64,000 nt of DNA, taken from the NCBI GenBank assembly GCA_963978905.1, contig OZ022257.1, positions 22,589,774 to 22,653,773 on the forward strand, given 5' to 3'. This DNA comes from Trichostrongylus colubriformis. Taxonomy: Eukaryota; Nematoda; Chromadorea; Rhabditida; Trichostrongylidae. This document shows positions 28,530 to 41,414 of this stretch, in pieces (position 1 is the stretch's first letter; each line of letters begins with the position of its first letter). The notes under the pieces are model-generated. The model saw nothing but the letters and a program-made list of their open reading frames with translations, was not told the origin of the DNA and did not search any database. Made by a program: the position numbers and the translations under genes.

Positions 28530-29868
28530 TTTGTTATTTCAAGGTTCAGGACGGAGCACTTTGTGGGGGAAAGTCTGCACTTTTGTCGCGTTGAAGCCTA
28601 GAAAAATTAACCTTTCCACGTCAAATGAAACAAAATGAGGGAAAAAATTGGCTTTGACCAATCTACCGTTATGATTGAGGGTTTCCCTGTACAATAAAAG
28701 TGTTCGATAAAATCTCGCTTTTTGGCAAAAGAAGTGCGGATAGGTTTTGGCGAACACCCCATTTCTGAGCCCAGAAATGTTCGAGACACGAGTAGCACCT
28801 TCTTGTAGAGCAGAAAAAGCTCTATCGAATGCCTATATGAGCATTCGCTTCATTCCCGAAAGTAGGCGAAGGCGAAAAATGAAGATACTGAAAATGCACA
28901 TCTTTCCTGAGTACTGCTTTTCTAAGACTCGAAAACAGCAAACAATTAAGCGATTCAATAACAAGCAATACCATTTCGAAGATGAAAAAGCTCTATCGAA
29001 AACATATGCTCATACTTTTTGACCTCGATGGCAGACGAACAAGAGGAAATGCGGAGAGTGCGATTTTTTCAGATTACTTCTTATCTAAACCGCATGTACA
29101 GAGAGTGGTATGGGTAGGGCAGTGGACAAGAAGCAAAGAGCACAAATGGACCGTGTAAAGCACCACCCACGATGGACGGGGCGTGCTGTGGAATGTTCCA
29201 CTTGTACACCGAAAATTGGAATCCAGTATGAGGAATGTTCCGTTTTCAGACCGAAAATTATTAATTGGGTTCTAATATGACCCAAACCTGGGAAAAGATG
29301 GATTAAGGACAGCCATGAGTTTCTGAAAATTATGAAAGAGACCTGGGAGCAGTGGGCGGAGCATCTTTGGCGGTGGGCTGAGCTCGTATGTATAACTTGG
29401 GATGGGTAGGGCATGGTACAAGAGTTAAAAAGCAAACATGGACCCAGTTAAGCTCCGCAACCTTCGACTAGAGGTGAATTTCCAAATGTGATTTTCGTCG
29501 AGGATACAACCTAATAATGTGATTATCAATAATTTTGGACGAGAAGTCTCGACCTCCCACATTTCACGACTTTTTTCCCCAACTAGAAAGGTATCCTACC
29601 GTTGGTTATTATTGAGCACAAGACCTGACGGATAATGTAAATATTCTTCACTTTTATTATTTCCTTACATGTGGACCAATTATATACGTAGCTCATAGGG
29701 TTACGGGACCGTTAGACAGCATTTATGCTCAACGACCGAAGGCGGCGATCGCGACTGACTTTACGCAATAGCAACGCAAGTTTCGTGATCTCCGTTGACG
29801 CGTTTGCGCACGACCAACGTTACGAGAGCTCCACTGTATTCGCAACCTATGGTGCGGGTGCGTTGCGT
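28530..29868. other. Gene-free stretch with hairpin repeats
   Basis: Contains TAGAGC-AGAAAAA-GCTCTA at 28806-28824 and a partial copy near 28985. Repeated GTGGAATGTTCCAC/AATGTTCC and 'gggtagggca' blocks occur near 29110-29420. No gene recognised. Confidence 0.4.
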
Positions 29869-29870
29869 AA

Positions 29871-30008
29871 GGCAGCCTTCACACTTTGCGGTGCCGGCGG
29901 CAGGCGTGGTCGTGCTGTCTCTGCGTCTCCGACCGTGCCACCCTGTCTTCTTGTCTGTGTATGCAGCCATGCCCCACCGCCGGCACCACCGCAAAGAATA
30001 AGGTGGCC
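29871..30008. mobile_element. Harbinger-type MITE, copy 4
   Basis: 138 bp with ends GGCAGCCTTCACACTTTGCG and CGCAAAGAATAAGGTGGCC, flanked by exact TAA on both sides. Confidence 0.8.
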
Positions 30009-30066
30009 TAATTTCGATCGCAGCGATTCGTCACTATTAAGAAATAAAGTGCAGCCTTAGCAAATG

Positions 30067-30334
30067 GGTGGGGGTCGCGAGGTCGAATTTCCGCGCGACC
30101 GCCCGCGGCAGGCAGCGCGGCAAGTACAATCGTTCGGAATTCCGCTCAAGACGCAATGAGCTGGTACCGTGAGAGACGTTTAAAGGTAGGGGAACTCCCG
30201 ATGCTTTCAACTTGCAATCTTTAAAGGTCCCTTACGGTACCAGCCCATTGCTTCTTGAGAATTCCCAATGGCTCGCACTGACGGCACCGCAAGTGCGACG
30301 CCGCAAGCGGAAATTTGACTATCGACCCCCACGC
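30067..30334. mobile_element. Mutator-like MITE relative with nested palindrome
   Basis: Ends GTGGGGGTCGCGAGGTCGAA and TATCGACCCCCACGC resemble the 3786-4026 element. The flanks TTAGCAAATG and TTAACAAACG are similar but not identical. A second palindrome sits inside (CAATGAGCTGGTACCGTGAG mirrored by TTACGGTACCAGCCCATTG). Confidence 0.65.
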
Positions 30335-33300
30335 TTAACAAACGATGCCATATTGTGTTAGAGAGTGAAGTGCTCGATTTGTTTCTGGAGAAATTTTCTC
30401 ACTACAGGCCGATCGCGTTTCTCGTTTAGAAATGCACGAGAACTGAGATAACTCTATACTGCGAAAGTATTATATTCAAAGTATACGTTTTCCTTGACCA
30501 TCAAGTATAAACTGATTGGTCATTCCCGCCAGTCAGTAAGGTGCCATGAGTCCCTTGGATGAAATGCAGATCTGTCATGATGCCTAGTAAAGCAGAATGA
30601 GAAGTCAAGCTAGCCGCCCTACCCATGGTGAGGGTTGCAGGAAGGAGCGATAGGATGGATATTGAAAAAGAACATGTTCTAAAACCTCAAGGTTGCTGAT
30701 AAAGCAAATCTCCCGTCGTTCTCGCAAACCTCGTTTTGAGAGCAGTCATGATATTGATACAATATAGATGAAAGGTGAAAGGAATACATAGATGAAAGGA
30801 CAAAGATAAACCATCGACAAAGATAAACCATCCGGCGTCGACTAGTCCCATTTTCAATTCACCAACTCTGCAACAATGGAAGACTTGTTAGCCTAGCCGG
30901 GCATTGCCAAAGATATGATCCCTGGACAATGCTAATGGGAGTTGTGCCTTTTGTAACTGCTACTACAACAGTGCATTTCGAGAAAGCTATCGAAGGATCA
31001 TGTCTGGGTGACCCGACCCCAAAGTCTTGAAACTTTCACTTAAAAGTCGAAGTTGATAGCCGTGGATCCCCCTCATTGAAATTATTGATTCACCTTGCAT
31101 GCAGACAGCAGTACAAGAATGAAACCATAATGACAAAAAGCGCAGAGGAGATAGCGAAGTAAACTAGCTCTTTGAATTTATCACTGATATGATAATCACT
31201 ATTACTCATTTCCTATCGGTTACAATATCAGAAAAACGTGGGGAACATTAACAATGACAAAGGATTGCACAGGTATTGAAGAACAATTACAACTAACTGC
31301 AGCACATAGGCTCTTGTGGTTTCAGTAGGAAAAGCAAGCCCGTACGTACAAGTCTGAAAGAGAATGGGGGTATGCGTCAGGACTATCCAACCAGGTCATA
31401 GCGGAGAGTGAATTGCTTCACCACACACAACAAGTTCGTCGGTGGTAACGTTATGAATGGGGCTTATTCGCATCAGGACCAGCAAAGATCTCGTAGCACG
31501 CGATGACCGGGTGTGAACCCTTACGTAAGGATTTCGCACCGCCGCATGTCGCAAGCGAAGCAGTGCGGACGAGCTAAAGGCGCCAGTTGTTGGGTCTCGA
31601 AGCGATCACTAGCCAACTGCGTATCGCGCTCCTAGCATTAGGGTAATCGTTCTGAGACTCAACTACCGCGACGCGCATAGCTCGCACACACTGTGTAGCA
31701 AGCCGCTTGTCGTCGTGCGAAATCTTGACGTAAGGGTACATACCCGCGATAACCCAATTCGCCAGGTGAACGGTTCCCTATGGTTTATGTGATCAAAGCT
31801 GATCCCAGAAGCACGCGATTCATTACGTTGCTCGCTGAAGTCGTGCGAATAGTGTGGTGTGGGCTGGAATGAGTCAACGTGCTTGCGGCCTCCGTACAAT
31901 ACAAGTTTGCAAGCAACCTGAGGCCTTCCGCGTTGAAGTCCTTCTGTACTAACTCTTTGGTCCAGATTTCGCTCGACTAATTCGACGCCTTTCGACGTCA
32001 TCTAGTGTACCTCCGAGGGAGAAGTCAAAACACACGGGCAACTGAAAGTTGATCCATCACAAGAAGTCGCTGTTAGAGCCTTTTCATAATACTTTCGATA
32101 ATATAAAGATATATGTATACCAGTCGGATTAGGAATACGTAGTGTTGCAAGTAATTGTAGTAATTGCAAGCCTCCGACCATCGTCGGCTTTGACTGGCAC
32201 TACGATACATCAAAACTACTTTTTGTCTGCGCCCATTCAGGCTGTAGTAGGCATTGCTGAGCCGAGTTTGAAAAGAAAGTCGAAGTGTTATTAACACAAA
32301 AGTGAGGAAATGATTAAAAACATGAGAATGAGGCCCTCTTTCCACCAGATGATCCCTGGGTCAGCCGCGATAAAAAAAGGGCCGAACCATGTTAAAACGG
32401 ACAGCAGCTCTCGAAAAAGGGGTCATCTCCAAAGCCCAGAGGCGCTCCTTTCACCCTAAATTTGCGACACGTAATTTTCTCAGACCTGTAGCCTTCATCT
32501 GGCGACTCACTTTAAAAACGTTATTACCAACATACCCCTATCACCGTCACCTTGAATATTTTATTACCCTTAATACTCAATCACCGGCTTTCACACTGTT
32601 CGGTCCATATTCACTCAGCCTATATACTCGTTGTCACCTTCCATGACTCTTATTTGTACCCGATAAGACAACTAGGAACGATTACAAATGGTATGAGTAC
32701 TCGAGCTAAAGTCTCTGCAACCATGTTCACTTCCCACAACTCCCCATTTCCTCTCTATGATCTTTTCCTAGGAACGGGAGAAGTCCTACTGCATATCCTA
32801 TGTATCTGAGCTGTACCGGAGCGCAACCAGCTTTTTTTGAGCACAATCCATTGAAGAAACTCTCGACCCCTCTGTGGGCCCCATTTGTTTTCTTCAGACT
32901 CTCATCGCTGACAGCGAACCATTCTTCCCGACGTTTCGGAACCAAATGGAACTTTCCGGTCGTCTGAATGCCAATTACTTCATAGCCTTTGGCAGGCGCT
33001 GTGTTTCTTACCTTTCGATGATCCGTGAACCAGGTTTCGAGCTGTACTCATCCTGAACAACGCATTTTTGCAACGAACACTTCCTTTTCGGGATACGTTC
33101 ATCTCAGTGCGGTAATGCCCTGACTTGTCGCTGGCCCGACCTTTGCTATTTGTTTTTCAGTAGGTGACAGACAGGCAGTCAGACAGAGTGACAGATTAAG
33201 CCCAATGTATACTACATCCCTACTTCACGCACCTTTTGAGCTTGGTTACGTGAGCTCTTTCTTTCACTAATGCACTAGCTATCCTACTATTGACCTACCT

Positions 33301-33527
33301 ATATAGGTTGTCCTTCGGATATTTGACAGACAGATAGAATGAGGCTATTAGGTTATTCCGGCTGTGTATCGAACCGGCTGCACAGGCTCCATGAAGAGGG
33401 AAAGAATTATTTTCTTCTCGCCGCGCTAGTGTAGCATCCAAAAGTTGTTCAAGACCATTATACATGAGTAGCTCACGGTACTTACCGACTTTTGAGCCCT
33501 TGGTCCTTTGATAGCCCATGCATCTAT
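30335..33527. other. Gene-free region
   Basis: No family recognised. The longest frames (31663-32001 and 32073-32345, both -) have no visible domain or convincing splice sites. Confidence 0.4.
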
Positions 33528-33741
33528 TAGGTTGTCCCGGAAGTTCCGGAACACCTCGACCTCTTTCTTTGAAATATATTTCCTTATAACATAAAGCCTT
33601 TTGCAGCATGTCATATATCATTCGAAAGAGAATTTTCTACTCTACAGAATGACATGTCTTTTTGACTGAAATGTGTTTATGTTGTAAAGAAATGAATTTG
33701 AAAAAGTGGTCGAGGTGTTCTGGAACTTTCGGGACAACTTA
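33528..33741. mobile_element. Mariner-type MITE, copy A
   Basis: 214 bp with ends TAGGTTGTCCCGGAAGTTCC and GGAACTTTCGGGACAACTTA, TA at both edges. The interior is mirrored in the copy at 61408-61619. Confidence 0.85.
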
Positions 33742-34078
33742 ATACTTTTGGCAGTTTCGACCAGTATCGATCGACAACCTATGACCCTGCAAAATCTTTA
33801 CTTCCGCGACTCCATTATATAAGGATTCGGTTCAGTAACTGTTACCTGTTCCCTGCGCAAAAACCAATAATTCCATTTTTATCCCGTCCATGGACCATTC
33901 TGGAAAGGAATTGCTACTTTGTGGTAAGTATCATCGATAAAAAACGCTATACTTTCATGGGAAAATCTCCTCAAACTGCTTTATCAAATGGCGGTTCACA
34001 TAAGCTCATCTTTTCCCGACGCGTGGGCTAATTTTGGAACCTAAGCGCGGACTTGGGTTCCTTCTTTCCTTCTTTTAA
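33742..34078. other. Short gene-free stretch
   Basis: Nothing recognised. Confidence 0.4.
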
Positions 34079-34386
34079 AGGAACCGGAAGGGTCCGAAGC
34101 AAGAGGAAGATGCAAAGAAATGAGCATTTTGTAACACTCAAGGTTAGAAGCGATAATCGGCGAAAAAACACCTGACTCCCAGAGCGTTCATGTAAGTGCA
34201 TCTAGAAACAATATAGGAAAGAACCAAGGAAAAAGGAAAAGGAAAAAACAACTTTATAATAGAAGCATCTCTTCTTGGTACCATGCCAAGGCGTCAAATT
34301 GGCGAGTTTGTGCAATGGCGGCTACTTGAACTCGTCCGAATCACGTCTGTTCTACCGTAAGCCAAAATTACCCCCTCCCGGTGTCT
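34079..34386. mobile_element. TTAA-type MITE, internally deleted copy
   Basis: Left TTAA (34075-34078) followed by AGGAACCGGAAGGGTC; right end CCCTCCCGGTGTCT with the TTAA decayed to TCAA. 308 bp against 455 bp for full copies. Confidence 0.7.
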
Positions 34387-34389
34387 TCA

Positions 34390-34770
34390 AGCATCGGGAA
34401 GATTAGTGCAAGCCCCGCCCACGGCAAACGAAGCTAGGCTCAGTTCTGATGTGTTCCGCACCTTAAGCCAGTCTCTACCGAATCCTAACTTGCCCGACCT
34501 CTACCGCTAGTTCCTACGCTGCTTCATATGTGTTCATTTTTGGTGAGCCCCTACCCAGTTATAACTTGCCCGACCCCAACAGACCCACTCCTAACTTCCT
34601 CGATTTCGGGAACCTAAGAGTGGACTTGAATTTAAGCGCCGCCTATTTCGGAGCAAACCCCATCCACGTAGGGGTAGCTAGACCTAAATCTAATGTGCAC
34701 ATACACTTTGATCACCCAAGCGAGGGCTTAAATTGGTTAGAACCTACCCAATTCTAGCCTGCACGACCCC
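34390..34770. repeat. Units related to the 140-1350 array
   Basis: Contains GCAAGCCCCGCCCACGG, AAGCTAGGCT and CCTAACTTGCCCGACC blocks as in the first kilobase. Confidence 0.65.
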
Positions 34771-35509
34771 TACAGGGAGTGCCAAAAAAAGAGTAATTTT
34801 GCTCACGGCACACATCCGTCATGTATACAAAACATAGGAAAACGAAAGGGGTGAAAGTGATGGGGCAAAATATTCCCGAAATGTTCCTTTACAATCAGGA
34901 GTAAGGTGAGACTCACTACTTTCACCTTCATCAAAATACGAAGCCTTCAGTCGACGCAGCCGGGTTGCAGAGCACCCACGGTATCAAGGTCCGCGTAAAA
35001 TGGTGAAGCCAGACTCCGTGCTAGGTCTTTGTGGAAAGCTTCCTAAAAATTGCCCCTTCGGTTCGTGGTAGTCACATGGCCCTTGCTGCTCGGACAAGGC
35101 TGCTATGATCCGAAGTATCATTTTCATACCTCAAAACCCCTAAGGAGAGGTTTCAGTGGTAATGACCTCTCCTTAGGTCGTTTACAAGACCTTGTGGCTC
35201 TTGTAAACGAAGGGTGTTGGGAACCCGGTGACGACGGATTGTTCGATGACACCATCCAGTAAGAATCCCCTCAGGTACTCAGAGTAAACGGACCTCAGCA
35301 AGGTTCTGAACGGGGGCGACGAAATCTCCGATTTTGCCGCATTGAGGTTACACATCATGTTCACTCGGAATAATTTCCCGATCCTGTTCGTGCAGGAGGC
35401 TGTTACGGAGTTCACTGATAGTAGGAGGTGTGTTCATGCATGTCAGAGTTTGCTGAAGTTCGACTAGTAGGGTTGAAAGTGGAAAAGAAAAATTACTTGT
35501 TTTTACTGG

Positions 35510-35770
35510 CACCCTTGATAGGTCCATTCCTAACTTGCCCGATTTTTGCAACCTAAACGTTAACTTAAATTGGAATTTCGGCTATTCCAGCGCAAGCCGT
35601 GCGTACAGTGAGCGGAGCTAGGCTTAGTCTTATGTGCTCCGTACGCTCTGGTTGATCCGTACCCAATCCTAACCTGCCCAACCTCTACAGGCCCATCTCT
35701 GATTCACCCGATTTTTTGACCATTTCAGAGCAAGCCCACGGTGGGCGGAGTTACGTTTAGTTCTTATGAT
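35510..35770. repeat. Units related to the 140-1350 array
   Basis: GGAGCTAGGCTTAG, TATGTGCTCCGTACGC and ACCTGCCCAACCTCTACAGG repeat the array's order. Confidence 0.65.
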
Positions 35771-36234
35771 CTCTCGTCTCTTATTGGTCCATTTTTAGCA
35801 GGATAAGTTCTCGGCTTAGCACATATTCGGCACTTAGTACATATTCCAACGAGATTACTGACTGTGAAAAGGCGAGTGCACTAAAAGCCTTTCAAAGCAA
35901 CCGGAAAGAAGGAATGTCACTTACACCAGAATGAGAGATGTACCAAACGAGAAAACCGCTGAATCCCTTTGTGGCTCCTATCAAACCAGACACAGACATG
36001 GTCTTCGCATAAAAACCGGGGAGAAGAGCTCCGGGAAGGTGGAACAATTTTCTTAAGCAGTTAAGTGGGTGTCGCATTATGTCGGAAATATTTCACCCAC
36101 ACCGGAGCTCCTACCCCTTAGCCAAGCTATCCATCGGGTTATTAGCACAAGACATTCTGGACGAAGATCTCCTTCTCCATTTGAGAATGAGCTCAGGGCG
36201 TGTACTATGTGCTGAATTTCTGCCCGAATTCCAC

Positions 36235-36990
36235 TCAAAGACATCATTAGGGGTAAGGCGGTAATGAAGAAATCCCTACAAGAAGTCACTCACATGGTAG
36301 TCCTGGGCCTAGAAAGGCTGTCTGTAGCGAAATCCCGGTGAAAAAGCGCCCGTCCGAGGTGTAGAACGCCGCGAAAAGGCGCAACCATGCAGCGGTTCCG
36401 CCTCTTCGACACAGCGGTTCCGCCTCTCGATGACGTAATTCCCGATTGACTGGGATGAGAGCGGTCAGGGAGATGAGGCAAGATCGAAGGTTTTGCGGCG
36501 CGCTTTCCCAGTTTTAGCTTGAAACTCACTTAAAAAAGTAGATGCTGTCGCATTTCCAAACATTCCCTTGTGTTTACTTGGCAACATGCCAATGAAAAAC
36601 TAGATCAGATTACCCGCGTATTGACGGAAAGGTCGTCCACACCTAAAACCAACGGTGGGAAGGGGGTCCCATTTCTCGGGTTTTTGGCCATTTCCATCCG
36701 TTTTTTCTCCACTGTTCTGTTACTAGACATCTCGACTTCCATATGCACTACTTCTTTTACTTTTCGTCCGACTTTCCCCTAATGATGCCTTTAAGCAGTG
36801 GTAGGGGTAGTCGAATGCATCATTCATTTCCGTCTTTCATACTAATCAGTGGACGTTTTCACCTTGGAAGCTGGCTCGACAAGCACAACGTCGTTTCGAT
36901 CGATACGGTTTTGATACGACAAGTATCTCTGCTTTTATGCTCATTACTCTATACCTCTCATTCTTCGGCGAACTCAACACAAGGAGGCGG
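36235..36990. repeat. Composite repeat shared with 39680-40015 and 53885-54225
   Basis: 36235-36425 matches 39680-39830 directly (AAGAAGTCACTCACAT, AGCGAAATCCC). 36425-36785 matches 53885-54225 inverted (GGAAGGCCGT- and CATCTCGACTT-type blocks). 36790-36990 matches 39825-40015 inverted (ATTCTTCGGC, GATCGATAC). It looks like one repeat interrupted by another. Confidence 0.6.
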
Positions 36991-38013
36991 GCCTGGATAA
37001 GAAAGGAGTTGTGGTTTAAAAGACCACCTCCGCCACAGTCGGGGGCGCTTTTTTCGCGAAGATTTCGCCGTACATAGACTTCCTAAACCCATAGTTTTTG
37101 AGTGATTGACATCCCTCAGGGATTCCTCATCACCCACATTACCCCTATCAATGCCTTCAAGGTTAAAATCAAGGTATTTTGTAAAGTAACTTGGGACGGA
37201 AATGCGCGGGATTGTGGCGCATTCCCACTCAGATCAATCTCGGATCAGTGCCCGCCCAGGCCAACCAACCTTCTATCCCTCTAAACTCCATGAATTGGTT
37301 CCAGACTACTCCCAGTTGCTCGCTCTCTCAAGTCATTGTATATATCAAGATACTCCCAAGCCACTGTGATTCAAGGTGGAACTGAAATGCATGGCGCATC
37401 CCACAAACGAGATTAATGCCGCATCACCTATCTTTATCCCTCTTAAGATGATTGAAAAGTTCTAATGTCTCAACCAGATAGCATATTTGTGCGTTTTCGC
37501 AAAGGGACTGATGAGAACAAATCCCATGCTACGCAATCATTGTACGTTCGCGGTGGTGCCATATACAGGAATTACGGTGCCAAAAGCGAAAGGAATGCGT
37601 ACCACTCCGGAGTTCGAAGTACGATTGTTTCAAATTCGTCGAGTTCGGTTTCCAAAGTCATTCTCTTCACGGATCGCCATGAAGGAACACCGATGATTTG
37701 CTGGCAGATTCTGGACGGCAAGCGAGACATGACGGATTCTAATTCTCCTCTCAACTTGCTCATTCTGCTGAATTTTGCTCTGAATAAGTCTTTCTTGACT
37801 ATTTGTTTACAAGAATATTCGACATTCAATACGGTGCTGTATCACTAGCATGTTGAGCACCTAAGTATCACTGAGTGTCTATGTGCACACCCAAGAGTCT
37901 TTCGTCTGCGCCTTATCGTTAGTAGACGGAGCGAGGGCTCTGGCCGCTGCCAGTGCATAGCAAAAATATCACGGTAGTAGGGTATCGGGCCAAAGGCGTT
38001 GAGTAAATTTGAA
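36991..38013. other. Gene-free stretch
   Basis: A 'GCGCATCCCACAA' motif near 37393 recurs near 52430 and 62610. An 85-codon - strand frame at 37572-37829 (TLETELDEFETIVLRTPEW) has a protein-like composition but no recognised family. Confidence 0.35.
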
Positions 38014-38423
38014 AGACACCAGCAGGAGGGCAATTTTGATTTACGGTGTGGGAGCACGGCGGCCGCAATGCACACAAGGCACCTTCCAAAACGTCGAAAG
38101 CGTATTTATTAGGTTTTAATTGTAATCACACATTCTTTCTCACGCTTTCGCTTATTCTTCACTTAACTGTTTTACTTGTTTGTTGCTATGCGTTGTTTCA
38201 CTTATTTCACATCATCACAAATGAACGAAACACACTCTACGAGACAACTAATGACACCTCTACAGCGGACAACTCGGAAAGTCGGTGTGTTGATGCGAAT
38301 ACACATCACAGCGAATCCGGGTCTGAATCCGGGTTTTTCCACCGATTATGGCTTACTTTGAATGTTCGTTACAAAATCATCATTTATTGCATCTTCCTCT
38401 TTGTTCGAACCCATCCAGTTCCT
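38014..38423. mobile_element. TTAA-type MITE, diverged copy
   Basis: Begins AGACACCAGCAGGAGGG and ends CCATCCAGTTCC before TTTAAAG, with the CTACAGCGGACAACTCGGAA and TTCGTTACAAAAT blocks of the 7188 copy inside. Confidence 0.6.
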
Positions 38424-38565
38424 TTAAAGAAATGCATTCCCTGATGTCAACACATGTAACTCTTCCGCTTCCTTCCACGACTTAGGCTATATATGAATAT
38501 CAAATTGGTTGCCCAAGAAAAGTCGTCAATCGATATGAAATTAACGGCTAGTGGCTTTTTTGGAA

Positions 38566-38643
38566 GGGTGTATATCGCTAGGACAGAAACGTCGCGTGGC
38601 CGTGTTCGGCCACGCGACGGTTCTGTCCTAGCGATATACACCC
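38566..38643. repeat. 78 bp near-perfect palindrome
   Basis: Arms of 37 bases (GGGTGTATATCGCTAGGACA..., GTCGCGTGGCCG) mirror with one difference around a 4-base loop TGTT. A half copy (CGGCCACGCAGATTTT, GTCCTAGTGATACACACG) occurs near 58848-58893. Confidence 0.9.
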
Positions 38644-39679
38644 TTTTTGGAAGACCCCTCAAGGGCTCAAAATCACAGGTGGGAAGTGGTCGATGAGTAC
38701 TCCTCGCGGAATTTTCGAAAAATTCGACCACACCTCTTCTCCTTTGAAATCCCGATGACACGACCCCAGACGAGAGATCCCTATCTCTGCTGGACCCCGG
38801 TGGGGTCCCGCCTTTCACCAAAGCGCAGGAGAAAGTAGCGCGAAAAAGCTCAGCTGCTCATGAGAGAATCACCTGCCGGACCAACGTGGTTACCTCAAAG
38901 GCACCCCACACAATTCAAATTATTGGCTTACTTTCTTGGGGCAAGTAAGTCCTTGGATTACTGCTCACGCTGCACCTTTGTTGCGGCTGCAGGTGCACAC
39001 TCAAGGTGTTGTGCGTGCTTGAGCACAACCGAGCCACGTCCACCCAGCCGAACCACACTTGGCCCTAGACGAACAAATTTCCATCGTGGCGCTCACTTAA
39101 AGAAGGAAACTTACAATAAGAAAAGATAATTTGATGAAACAGCCATTTCGACAATGTAGCAGCTTCTACATTCCAGATTGTTCATTCAAGGTCAGGTGCG
39201 ATTTGGTTGGGTGGGCGTGGCTCGGTTGCGTTCAAGTAGGCACAACACCTTGCAGATGCACCGTGCAGTCGCAACAAAGGTGCAGTAAGAGCAGTTAACT
39301 GAGGACCTACCCCCCCCCCCCCCCACAAGAAAGTAAACCACTAATCTGATTATCGTGTGGTGTGCCTTTAATTCACTATCCTGCCCACCTTTTGTAAATC
39401 ATGATAGGTAAGTTGGGATATCCGAACGTCCTTAGCAGAACTTAAGCAACGCTTACTTAGAGATTCCGGGAGCGATCAGTTTTGGCATACAGTATCTGTT
39501 ACAGTGACATGTTCGTTACTTCACACACAGGACGTCTTACCAAGACGTCGAGTATGAATGTATTCGAGATTATTTATTATAATCATTTTTTCTTGATCTT
39601 TTGCATATCTCCCTTTCATTGTTTTACGCTTGTTGCTCTGTGCCGCTTCAATTGTTTAAAGACAGCAGTAGGGATAATA

Positions 39680-40015
39680 TGGTTATTGGAAAATCCCTAA
39701 AAGAAGTCACTCACATAGAAACTATGGGCCTGAGAAGATTATTCATAGCGAAATCCCCGTCGAAAGCGCGTCCCCGAGCTGCAGTGACGGCGTAGCGGAT
39801 AAGACCTCACGCCTTTGATGATAAGTCATCCCGCCTCCTAGGGTCGACTTTGCCGAAGAATGACTGCGGTGTAGAGTAATACGCGTGATAGCATAATGAT
39901 ACTTATCGTATCGTATTAAAGCCGTATTGATCGATGTGACGTGGCGCTTGACGTGTAAGCTTTCGTGGTGGAAACGTCCACCGGTCAGTATCAAAGATTG
40001 AAATGAATGAAACAA
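39680..40015. repeat. Repeat shared with 36235-36990
   Basis: See the 36235 entry. Here the two outer halves are adjacent, without the block that separates them at 36 kb. Confidence 0.6.
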
Positions 40016-41024
40016 TCGAATTACCCCTAACGCCCTTTAATTCACTCCGCCCACCTTTTGTAAATAATGATCGGTAAGTGGTTAATTAGGATATCCGAAC
40101 GTCCCCAGCAGAACGTTCGCGACACTCTTTTAGAGGGTCCGAAAGCGATCAGTTGTGGCTTACGGTATGGGTTTACACTGACCTGCAGTTCATTACCAAG
40201 ACGTCGAGTATAAATTTACTTGAGATTTTTCATTATAATCAACCTTTTTTCTTACTCCTTTGTTTTCTCCCTTTCATTGTTTTATTTGCTTCTTGCTCTG
40301 TGCCGCTTCACTTGTTTGACATCCGCATAAACGAAATCAGTTTCGTCCTACGCCACATCAAACGGGAGTGGCGTCGGCCCGCCTGAAACGTGCAGTTCGA
40401 GGTGAAGCGAGCTAGAATCGCAATAGCGCCCCAAAGGCGCGTTTTTCAACGAGATTTTCGCTACGCATTATCTTTTCTGAGTTCAAATGTTCGTTAGAGG
40501 ACAACGTTTCAAAATACGCTTTCCTTCCTTGCACTCTTTCGGCGCCCCCAATCCTGTCCGTAGTTTGGACGTTTCCATAGCGGACACTTCGGTGCACATT
40601 GATTGGCCGGCCAAGAACCGCGAGCGTCCAGGCGCGTTGACGATGGTGACGCATCAATCAGACAAGTGATCAACCTGTCCCACAAACCCATGAACAAGTC
40701 AGCACAAGGTGAAACGTGTCCACTTAACATTCCAACCAGGTTATGATCAAATCCCAACAGGTTGAGACCCGGCCCGACTTGTACAAAAAGATCCATAGGA
40801 AATGGCGAAGGAGCGACCTGGTCTGTGCAGGTTCCTCTCTTGCAACCATCACAACGCACATTCATCGGAGGATTCATAAAACGATCTCAAGTCACTCGAT
40901 CGCTGCAGCAGAACCAACGGACAAGTTTCCCGCTTGTTTTTCTGCTGAACATTGATCCAGTGAGGGGCCAGGTTCGCCCTATAACTGGCAGATAAACCAC
41001 CACCCAGGAAAGAAATTTGGCACT
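40016..41024. other. Gene-free stretch
   Basis: Nothing recognised; a segment near 40090-40330 is a diverged direct repeat of 39420-39660 (TATCCGAACGTCC, CCAAGACGTCGAGTAT). Confidence 0.45.
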
Positions 41025-41383
41025 ATCAACCCAGAGCTACCCAATACCTCTCCAACCGATGTGGTCGTTTTTGGGAAACTTTTCGATTTGGCTGCAAAAT
41101 CTACCCAGGGGTACTACTGGTCGAATTACCCAGGGGTAATTCAACCAGTAGAAGTATGACGTTCGTTTAGCGCGAACTCGCTTGGTGCCTGCGCCATAAC
41201 GCCGCCAGTGATGTACCCCGTTTTGGCGCCGGCGCCAAGCTTCTGCGTCAAACGAGTGTCATATTCGTGTTCTACGGGTCGAAATACCCTGGGTAGAAGT
41301 TTGCAGCTAAATCGAAAGGCTTTCCAAAAATCGCCTCTTCGACCGCATCGGTTGAAGACATAGTGGGGTAGCTTTGGGTAATT
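41025..41383. repeat. Foldback element with nested arms
   Basis: CCAGAGCTACCCAATACC at the left is mirrored by GTGGGGTAGCTTTGG at the right. Inner arms hold TCTACCCAGGGGTA, CGAATTACCCAGGGGTAATT and GTATGACGTTCGTTT/AAACGAGTGTCATATTCG. It shares blocks with 8500-8860. Confidence 0.75.
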
Positions 41384-41414
41384 TCATTCAGTTAGCACTA
41401 AATCGATGTTGATT

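Noticed and set aside
37572..37829. Protein-like - strand frame (TLETELDEFETIVLRTPEW)
   Set aside because: Considered as an exon of a chromosomal passenger-type protein, but no convincing splice sites or family match; not listed as a gene.
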